Assembly (NCBI GenBank): GCA_947447385.1
Contig: CANFKN010000031.1
Coordinates: 1 to 10,970 of the forward strand
DNA length: 10,970 nt
Direction of reading: 5' to 3'
Source of the DNA: Microbacteriaceae bacterium
Lineage (GTDB): Bacteria > Actinomycetota > Actinomycetes > Actinomycetales > Microbacteriaceae
In this document: in pieces, positions 6,167 through 10,970 of the stretch
Layout of the letters: the number at the start of each line of letters is the position of its first letter
Position numbering within the stretch: the stretch's first letter is position 1
Position numbers and translations under genes: made by a program
Notes under the pieces: generated by a model
What the model saw: the letters and a program-made list of their open reading frames with translations, nothing else
The model's database searches: none
Told to the model about the DNA's origin: nothing

Positions 6167-7051
6167 TCAGTTCGCTCCGGCATTGATGGTCGCTTCGGTG
6201 ACAGCGCCACTCTCGACGCCATACTTTTTCAGAATTGCAAGATAGGTGCCGTCATCAATCAACGACTGCAAAGCTTTCTGAATCGCAGGGGTTACTTCAG
6301 AGTTTTTTGCAATCGGGAGGCCATATGGGGCAACTTCGAAACTTTCGCCGGCAGCCTGAAGCTTGCCGTTGCTTGCCTTGATGGCTGCGAAAGCAATCGG
6401 TGAGTCAGTTGAGGTTGCATCGGCTTGGCCGAGTGCCACTGAGTTGGTCGCGCCCTCTTGGCCGTCAAACTTTAGAACTTCAATTGCTGGTTTGCCAGCG
6501 GCAACGCAAGCATCAGACTTTGCCGGAATCTCGTCGGTGTCTTGGTAGCTAGTTGCATAAACCGCCACTTTCAAACCACATGCATTGTTTGGGTCAACAG
6601 TTTTGCCTGCGCCGCTGATCCACTGAATTCCAGCGTTGTAATAGTTGATGAAATCAACCTGTTGCTCACGCTCTGCGTTGTCGGTGAACGAGTATTCACC
6701 AAAGTCGTAGCTACCTGCGAGAACGCTTGGAATGATCTTGTCGAAGTCGGCAACTTCGAGCTGGGCGGTTAGACCAAGTTTTGCAGCAATGGCTTGGGCA
6801 ACCTCGATGCCCCAACCTGCTGGGTTGCCTGATTCATCGGCATATTCATTCGGGGCATAGTCGTTGCCCGCGCCGATAACGAGAGTGCCGCGCTCTTTGA
6901 TGGCTGCCGGCAAAAGATCAACAGCGGCCTGGTCAATAGCAATCGCACCAGAGTTGGTTGGCGTAGAAGTATTGCCGCCCACGCTACAGCCGGCGAGAGC
7001 AAGGGTCGCAGCTGCAAGGGCAGCCGTCAATGCAAGTTTGCGATTCAACAA
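6167..7051 (-). CDS. Polar amino-acid ABC transporter, substrate-binding lipoprotein (family 3)
   Basis: A 294-residue extracytoplasmic solute-binding protein. The signal peptide has positive residues NRK, a hydrophobic Ala/Leu core and the lipobox LAGC with Cys22, so it should be lipid-anchored to the membrane. The mature domain opens TLVIGAGNDYAPNEY and continues GWGIEVAQAIAAKLG (about 79-93); YSFTDNAEREQQVDF (120-134) carries the Arg expected to bind the ligand carboxylate. Cys158 and Cys182 could form a disulfide. The start is TTG at 7051 (an adjacent second TTG follows), preceded by GAAAGG at 8 nt. It heads the operon with the permease and ATPase. A zwitterionic amino acid is expected; with mmuM divergent, methionine or S-methylmethionine is a hypothesis, but no substrate can be read from sequence. 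Confidence 0.94.
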   Translation of the reverse strand: MLNRKLALTAALAAATLALAGCSVGGNTSTPTNSGAIAIDQAAVDLLPAAIKERGTLVIGAGNDYAPNEYADESGNPAGWGIEVAQAIAAKLGLTAQLEVADFDKIIPSVLAGSYDFGEYSFTDNAEREQQVDFINYYNAGIQWISGAGKTVDPNNACGLKVAVYATSYQDTDEIPAKSDACVAAGKPAIEVLKFDGQEGATNSVALGQADATSTDSPIAFAAIKASNGKLQAAGESFEVAPYGLPIAKNSEVTPAIQKALQSLIDDGTYLAILKKYGVESGAVTEATINAGAN

Positions 7052-7105
7052 GATAGAAACCTTTCAGATTTTTCTTCTTCTAAGTCTTCACGTGATTTCT
7101 TGTTA

Positions 7106-7146
7106 TTCAAAAACGATTTGAAACATTTCGTCACGCACATTTTGCT
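7106..7146 (+). promoter_or_regulatory. Candidate mmuM promoter with an overlapping inverted repeat
   Basis: TTGAAA (7118-7123) and TTTGCT (7141-7146) are spaced by 17 nt, a fair -35 with a weak -10. The -35 overlaps the inverted repeat TTCAAA-aacga-TTTGAA (7106-7122), which could be an operator shared with the divergent ABC operon. The 163-nt region holds no other clear promoter. Confidence 0.25.
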
Positions 7147-7158
7147 AGTTCAGTTCTC

Positions 7159-7180
7159 AGATGGCATCCTTAATGCATCT
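7159..7180 (+). other. Imperfect hairpin in the mmuM leader
   Basis: AGAT-G-GCAT and ATGC-ATCT form an 8-bp stem with one bulged G and a 5-nt loop (cctta), ending 34 nt before the mmuM ATG. If transcription starts near 7153 it would lie in the 5' leader. It does not resemble a known SAM riboswitch core. Confidence 0.3.
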
Positions 7181-7214
7181 CAGGTCAAATGGTCTGTGAG
7201 AGAAAGGTTTCGCC

Positions 7215-8081
7215 ATGACGCAACTAATCGATGGCGGGCTTTCAACCGAACTTGAACGTTTGGGTGCGGTTTTTGACGGACCGCTCTGGACAGCCCACGC
7301 TCTCTTGCAAGAACCTGCACTCATTGTCGAGGCTCACCGAAACTTTGTTGATGCAGGTGCCAGAGTTATCATCACTTCGAGCTATCAGATTTCTCGCAGC
7401 GGCTTCCTTGCTGCGGCCCTTGACGAGTCAGCTGCCGATCAAGCACTTCGCTCCTCGGTTTTCGCTGCCCGCGAGGCAGTCGCAGGCAGCGATGCCAAGG
7501 TTGCTGCGAGCATCGGGCCCTATGGCGCGACTTTGCATGACGGTTCAGAATATCGTGGCAACTACGGCGTCAGTGAAGAGGCACTTTTTAACTTTCACCG
7601 ACAGCGAATTGAAATTCTGCAAGAGGCCGGGCCAGACATTCTTTTGGCCGAGACGATTCCAGACCTAACCGAGGTTAAAGCACTGGCTAGAGCTCTGGCC
7701 GATTGCATGCTGCCGGTGTGGTTCTCATTCACAGTGAAAGATGCTGAACACCTTTGGTCGGGTGACAAAATCAGCGACGCGATTGAGGTCATAAATGAAA
7801 TTCCCAACCTCCAAGTGGTTGGGTTCAACTGCATCAGGCCTGACCTGGTAGTTGACGTGGTGACTCTGGCACAATCGTTAAGCACCGCGGCTATAGCGGT
7901 TTACCCAAATCACGGTGGCGGCTGGAACGCGAAGCTCGGCCAATGGGATTCACCTCAGGCTCACAATCTTGCTAGTTTCTGGCCAACTTGGTCGTCGTTG
8001 GGTCTCACATTTGTCGGCGGATGCTGCGGCGTCGACGCCCTAGAAATTCGCGAACTTGGGCAACTTCTGCCCAAGAGCTAA
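7215..8081 (+). CDS. mmuM: Homocysteine S-methyltransferase
   Basis: A 288-residue cytosolic enzyme that makes methionine by moving a methyl group to homocysteine, usually from S-methylmethionine or S-adenosylmethionine. It has the family start LIDGGLSTELERLG, SSYQIS (55-60), ASIGPYG (98-104), LLAETIPD (143-150) and the zinc-thiolate ligands Cys206 in VGFNC and Cys270/Cys271 in VGGCCG. The length fits MmuM; there is no B12 or folate domain as in MetH. The ATG is preceded by AAAGG at 7 nt. The gene is divergent from an amino-acid importer and overlaps the photolyase gene tail-to-tail by 4 bp. The family call is firm; the methyl donor is not shown by sequence. Confidence 0.94.
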   Translation: MTQLIDGGLSTELERLGAVFDGPLWTAHALLQEPALIVEAHRNFVDAGARVIITSSYQISRSGFLAAALDESAADQALRSSVFAAREAVAGSDAKVAASIGPYGATLHDGSEYRGNYGVSEEALFNFHRQRIEILQEAGPDILLAETIPDLTEVKALARALADCMLPVWFSFTVKDAEHLWSGDKISDAIEVINEIPNLQVVGFNCIRPDLVVDVVTLAQSLSTAAIAVYPNHGGGWNAKLGQWDSPQAHNLASFWPTWSSLGLTFVGGCCGVDALEIRELGQLLPKS

Positions 8082-9559
8082 ATCACGCCTTGCTCAAGCC
8101 CGTCTAGAACCTCAATGGCGCGCTCGCGAAGTTCAGGTAGGTCGCTCAAGCGATTCAAGCCCATGAGTTGCTGACCCATTCTGTGGTTCTTTGCGAAAGT
8201 TTCGCGGTGGCGATCGAGAAAATCCCAATAGAGCGTTGTGAATGGGCAGGCATCATCGCCAACTCGCAGCTTGGGGTTATAAGTGCAACCCTTGCAGTAT
8301 TGAGTCATGCGACTTATGTAGGCACCGCCAGCGGCGTAAGGTTTGGTCATCAAACGGCCGCCGTCGGCGTGAACACCCATGCCAATCACGTTAGGCACCA
8401 TCACCCACTGGCTCGCATCGATGAAGTTTTCGCGCATCCAATCGAGAAATTCTTGAGGGTTGGTCGATGTCAAAAGCGCTAGGTTGCTTAGAATCATGAG
8501 CCGAGGAATATGGTGCACCCAAGCACGTTTTTCAACGTCAGACACCACCGACGACACACAGTTCATTTTCGTCTGGTATGACTTTGTGAAAACCGGCAGG
8601 AGCTTTCGCGCGGCACCGAGGCCATTGCCCCGCTCATAACCCTCCCCCAGAAACCAATACATTCCGTTGATATACTCGCGCCATCCGATAATTTGACGCA
8701 CGAAAGCTTCGACCGATTGAATCGGCGCATCGCCACGAGAGTAGGCCGCCACCGCAGCATCGACGACCTCCCGAGCGTGCAATAGCCCGACGTTCAAATA
8801 TGGGCTCAAAAGCGAGTGGTGAAGCGACCAATCGTCGTTCGTCGAGGCGTCTTCTAACGGCCCAAAGCCAGCCAAGTTGTGTTCAATAAAGTGGTCGAGC
8901 GCCCTCAGTGCGCCGGCCCGTGTGGTTGCCCAAAGGTCGGTTGCGCTGTGCCCAAGTTGCGCGGCGGCCTCGGCGTCAATCTCGTCGCGCTCGTGAGTCA
9001 ATCGCGGCGGCCAAACATAGTTTTTGGGTGGCGGCAAGCGGTTGTCTTCGTCGAAGTTCCAACGCCCCTCGACCGGCTTGTCACCCTCAACCAAAAGGCC
9101 TAGGCGCACCCGCTGCAGGCGATAGAAGTTCTCCATCACAAAAGTTTTTTGCGCCTCTGCCCAACTCGAAAACAGTCGTCGCGGAGTCAAAAAGAAATCG
9201 GTCTCAACCGTTTTGATGCCGAGTTCGTCAAACTGGCGTGCCTGGCCGAACGACGCAGGCGCAGTCGCAATGGTTGGCAGCTGACCATGCTCAGCCCAAA
9301 TCGCACGGATGCCCTCCGGCGTCGAAGCAGCCTGCCGATAAACGACCGTGAAGCCGCGCACGCGTGCCTCGGCGGCAAAGTGCCTTGCGCTCGAGACCAT
9401 AAAGAAGAGCCTCTCGGGGTGCCAGTTGCGACCCGAGAGCATGCGCTGCGATTCAATCAAAACTATTAGGTCGCTTATCGGGTTTGCCGAAGCCATCGCC
9501 CCGTGTTCGAAGCTGAGCTGGTCAAAAGCTACAACGACGATTCGCTCAAAAGTGTTCAC
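8078..9559 (-). CDS. FeS-type bacterial cryptochrome/photolyase (PhrB-like, (6-4) photolyase class)
   Basis: A 493-residue flavoprotein of the DPRP/FeS-BCP group, expected to repair UV-induced (6-4) photoproducts using light. The N-terminal Rossmann-like domain begins RIVVVAFDQLSF; the C-terminal helical FAD domain includes LLSPYLNVGLLHAREVV, IGWREYINGMYWF, WVHHIPRLMILSN and the hallmark MVPNVIGMGVHADGG. The protein has exactly four cysteines, Cys334, Cys422, Cys425 and Cys438; their spacing (88, 3, 13) equals that recalled for the [4Fe-4S] ligands of Agrobacterium PhrB. The start is GTG at 9559, overlapping the DUF429 stop as GTGA, with GAGG 9 nt upstream. The 3' end overlaps mmuM by 4 bp. 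A light-sensing role is possible but repair is the default for the class. Confidence 0.93.
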   Translation of the reverse strand: MNTFERIVVVAFDQLSFEHGAMASANPISDLIVLIESQRMLSGRNWHPERLFFMVSSARHFAAEARVRGFTVVYRQAASTPEGIRAIWAEHGQLPTIATAPASFGQARQFDELGIKTVETDFFLTPRRLFSSWAEAQKTFVMENFYRLQRVRLGLLVEGDKPVEGRWNFDEDNRLPPPKNYVWPPRLTHERDEIDAEAAAQLGHSATDLWATTRAGALRALDHFIEHNLAGFGPLEDASTNDDWSLHHSLLSPYLNVGLLHAREVVDAAVAAYSRGDAPIQSVEAFVRQIIGWREYINGMYWFLGEGYERGNGLGAARKLLPVFTKSYQTKMNCVSSVVSDVEKRAWVHHIPRLMILSNLALLTSTNPQEFLDWMRENFIDASQWVMVPNVIGMGVHADGGRLMTKPYAAGGAYISRMTQYCKGCTYNPKLRVGDDACPFTTLYWDFLDRHRETFAKNHRMGQQLMGLNRLSDLPELRERAIEVLDGLEQGVI

Positions 9560-10386
9560 GCGGTGCCGCCTCGGTCGCTAGATTTTGTGGCGCTAGATTT
9601 TGTGGCGCTTGGGTTTGTGCCACTCAGGTAAGGGCTGCTCGGTGCAGTTTGCCCGAGCTCGGCAAGTGTGCTTTGTGGCAAGGCCAGCCACCCTTCGATT
9701 TGAGCTTGCTTCAACAAAGTTTCGGGCGCTGCTGTTGAAAGACCGAGGGCTGCCGACCCAGCCGCAAGGGCAGCAATCACGGCGTCAAAAGCATCGCAAG
9801 ATTGGGCCATGAGAGTTTCAAAACCTGCCAGGTCTAGCCAGTGCGTTGTCGCTCGAAACCGGGTAATTAGCTCTTTGCGCGCTTCGGGCGAACTGCGATA
9901 ACTGGCCGCGTTCAAACCCCAAATGCGCATAGAACCGGCTGGGTAGACCTCAACCACTTTGCCCCGCCCAGACCTGTCTATCTGTTCGCCTGCCTCTTGA
10001 AGTTTTGACAGCAACCCCGCACAACGCATTGCCGTCATGCCAAGGCGATCGGTCGAAACGCTCAAAGGCCATCGGCCCGTGACGCGGTGCACCTCTCGAT
10101 CAGTTTCACGATAGGCAAGGTTTCGACGCCAATCGATGCCGCCGTCAAAGGCGAGGCCCGCAAGGCTTTTGTTTGAATAACTTTTAACGAAATCGACGAA
10201 ATCGATTGGCCAACCCAGAGCGCAGTCAATGCCAAGTTTCGCAATGTTGGGAGCAAGCTCGACTACTGCATCGTCAGAAACTGAAACCTTAAGGCTGACT
10301 AGCTTCACTCGGTTTTGCGCCCAGTCTAAAACGGCGAGCGCCGAGCCCTTTGGCTCGGCTGCAAGGTCTAAACCGGCGATTAGCAT
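9556..10386 (-). CDS. DUF429 family protein (predicted RNase H-like fold, function unknown)
   Basis: A 276-residue protein with DUF429 features: an opening beta-strand MLIAGLDLAAEPKGSALAVLDW, IDCALGWP with Asp54, the conserved YRETDREVH (92-100), GRWPLSVSTDRLG, VVEVYPAGS with Glu147, and CDAFDAVIAALAAG with Asp198 and Asp201. The placement of Asp7, Asp54, Glu147 and Asp198/201 is compatible with an RNase H-like metal site, but no biochemical role is established and a nuclease function is only a prediction. The ATG has GGAGG 8 nt upstream. The C-terminal tail after about residue 250 is low complexity (NPSATKSSATKSSDRGG) and comes from a tandem repeat. It is followed by the photolyase with a GTGA overlap, suggesting coupled expression. 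Confidence 0.85.
   Translation of the reverse strand: MLIAGLDLAAEPKGSALAVLDWAQNRVKLVSLKVSVSDDAVVELAPNIAKLGIDCALGWPIDFVDFVKSYSNKSLAGLAFDGGIDWRRNLAYRETDREVHRVTGRWPLSVSTDRLGMTAMRCAGLLSKLQEAGEQIDRSGRGKVVEVYPAGSMRIWGLNAASYRSSPEARKELITRFRATTHWLDLAGFETLMAQSCDAFDAVIAALAAGSAALGLSTAAPETLLKQAQIEGWLALPQSTLAELGQTAPSSPYLSGTNPSATKSSATKSSDRGGTA
9577..9621. repeat. 15-bp tandem repeat in the DUF429 C-terminal tail
   Basis: GCTAGATTTTGTGGC occurs twice in perfect tandem (9577-9591, 9592-9606), followed by a degenerate third copy (9607-9621, 11 of 15 matches). On the coding strand it gives the repeated ATKSS. The period of 15 keeps the reading frame, so slippage would change the tail length by five residues. 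Confidence 0.85.
10328..10359 (-). other. Two mutually exclusive hairpins early in the DUF429 gene
   Basis: On the minus strand GCCGAGCC-AAAG-GGCTCGGC is a perfect 8-bp stem (10359-10340). It overlaps a second stem CGGC-GCTC-GCCG (10343-10332) that is followed by TTTT (10331-10328). The pair has the geometry of alternative RNA structures about 28-60 nt into the gene, but the T-run is short and the GC-rich codons may produce this by chance. Confidence 0.25.
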
Positions 10387-10404
10387 AGCCGAGACCTCCT
10401 CGCT

Positions 10405-10434
10405 GCTTGCAAGCTAACAGTCACAGGTGACTGT
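10405..10434. repeat. Two adjacent palindromes at the rhodanese/DUF429 junction
   Basis: GCTTGCAAGC (10405-10414) is a perfect 10-bp palindrome touching the rhodanese stop codon, and ACAGTCAC-AG-GTGACTGT (10417-10434) has perfect 8-bp arms within the last rhodanese codons. Neither is followed by a T-run. They could be protein-binding sites for an internal promoter or an RNA processing structure. Confidence 0.4.
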
Positions 10435-10857
10435 GTCGATAGGAATCGTAAGTGGGTCTTTGTCGCGATATATTCGCCCAGCGGCATTTTCAATGGGATA
10501 CCCCTCGCGAGCCCAATATTCAAAGCCACCAATCATCTCTTTAACCTGGTAGCCGAGTCTCGCAAAGTGCAATGCCCCTCGTTGCGCACCGTTGCAACCA
10601 GGGCCCCAGCAGTAAACAACGATTGGCGTATCAAGCGGAATCTCTTTGGGTGCACGCTCCATAATCTCGCTGTGGTGCATGTGAATTGCACCAACGGCGT
10701 GGCCTTGCTGCCAAGATGAGTCGCCCCTTACATCCACAAGTGCAAACCGCCGTGCATTCTCAATATCTTTATGAACATCAGAAGGATCGGTTTCAAAAGC
10801 CAAACGACTCTCAAAATGAGCGATCAACATTGCTTTGGTAGGTTCTGGATTGGTCAT
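10414..10857 (-). CDS. Single-domain rhodanese-like sulfurtransferase
   Basis: A 147-residue cytosolic protein with one rhodanese domain. FALVDVRGDSSWQQGHAVGAIHM (core: LVDVRGDSSWQQGHAVGAIH) is the strand-loop typical of the family, IVVYCWGPGCNGAQRGA holds the active loop, and GYQVKEMIGGFEYWAREGYPI ends the fold. The loop CNGAQR fits CX4R, making Cys88 the likely persulfide-forming residue; Cys83 is close by. The chain ends in Cys-Asp-Cys, a possible second thiol site. The ATG at 10857 has a modest AGG 8 nt upstream. It starts 45 nt after the serine ammonia-lyase stop and ends 27 nt before DUF429, so it may be part of one transcript. The sulfur donor and acceptor are unknown. Confidence 0.9.
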   Translation of the reverse strand: MTNPEPTKAMLIAHFESRLAFETDPSDVHKDIENARRFALVDVRGDSSWQQGHAVGAIHMHHSEIMERAPKEIPLDTPIVVYCWGPGCNGAQRGALHFARLGYQVKEMIGGFEYWAREGYPIENAAGRIYRDKDPLTIPIDTVTCDC

Positions 10858-10902
10858 GAACTAAGCCTAATAAAGGTCATTTGCGTTCTGGCTTTTTAGT
10901 CG

Positions 10903-10970
10903 CTAACACTCAACCACGTTGACAGCCAAACCACCCATAGAAGTTTCTTTATATTTGGTTGACATATCGA
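10903..10970 (-). CDS. sdaA: L-serine ammonia-lyase, C-terminal end only (gene cut by right window edge)
   Basis: Only the last 21 residues and the TAG stop are in the window. They read DMSTKYKETSMGGLAVNVVE followed by a final Cys. The YKETSxGGLAVNVVEC ending is characteristic of single-chain iron-sulfur L-serine dehydratases (serine to pyruvate and ammonia). In the Legionella enzyme the C-terminal cysteine reaches back to the [4Fe-4S] cluster, and the same terminal Cys is present here. The call rests on a short but distinctive tail. The stop is 45 nt upstream of the rhodanese ATG with no terminator-like hairpin between, so read-through transcription is likely. Confidence 0.8.
   Translation of the reverse strand, partial: DMSTKYKETSMGGLAVNVVEC

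Noticed and set aside
7124..7214. SAM or other methionine-related riboswitch in front of mmuM
   Set aside because: Only a short bulged hairpin is visible; I could not find the multi-helix core of the SAM-I, SAM-II or SAM-IV classes, though a covariance search was not possible.
8879..9469. Several plus-strand frames opposite the photolyase gene
   Set aside because: No domains, composition of shadow frames, and the photolyase frame is intact with all four cluster cysteines.
8078..9559. Class I CPD photolyase or DASH cryptochrome
   Set aside because: The sequence has the DPRP/FeS-BCP hallmarks and four cluster cysteines, which those classes lack.

Overview
The window reads as a compact, moderate-GC actinobacterial chromosome segment. 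The best guess is a streamlined member of the Microbacteriaceae, such as the freshwater Rhodoluna/Aquiluna-type lineages. The reasons are the style of the proteins (DGGLSTELE-type MmuM, FeS-type photolyase, DUF429 protein, Eat-type permease), AAAGGTTTC-like ribosome sites, GTG and TTG starts, and 1-4 nt gene overlaps. The taxonomic call is inference. There is no rRNA, tRNA, CRISPR, insertion sequence or phage gene, and no gene-free stretch longer than 249 nt.

Region 1 (1-4450) looks like an amine-assimilation locus. A minus-strand operon carries a glutamine-synthetase-like ligase (1314-2681), a PuuD-like gamma-glutamyl hydrolase (572-1333) and an aldehyde dehydrogenase cut by the left edge (1-575). 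The genes overlap (20 nt, then ATGA). Divergent to them is an ethanolamine-permease (Eat) homologue (2931-4394) ending at a strong intrinsic terminator. Ligase, hydrolase and dehydrogenase are three of the four enzyme types of a gamma-glutamylation route (puu for putrescine; GlnA3/GlnA4 types in Streptomyces for polyamines and ethanolamine). The permease points to ethanolamine as substrate and no eutBC-type lyase is present. The missing oxidase or alcohol dehydrogenase may lie left of position 1. The divergent promoter region holds a 20-bp imperfect palindrome that is a good operator candidate.

Region 2 (4461-8081) is a polar amino-acid ABC importer (binding lipoprotein, permease, ATPase; minus strand) divergent from a homocysteine S-methyltransferase (mmuM). 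A perfect 12-bp hairpin followed by a T-rich tract sits inside the first codons of the permease gene and may act as an attenuator giving excess binding protein. The pairing suggests, without proving, that the importer carries a methyl donor such as S-methylmethionine, or methionine.

Region 3 (8078-10970) is a minus-strand run: the C-terminal end of an L-serine ammonia-lyase at the right edge, a single-domain rhodanese, a DUF429 protein and an FeS-type bacterial photolyase. DUF429 and photolyase overlap as GTGA, and the photolyase overlaps mmuM tail-to-tail by 4 bp. These genes share strand and spacing but no obvious common pathway.
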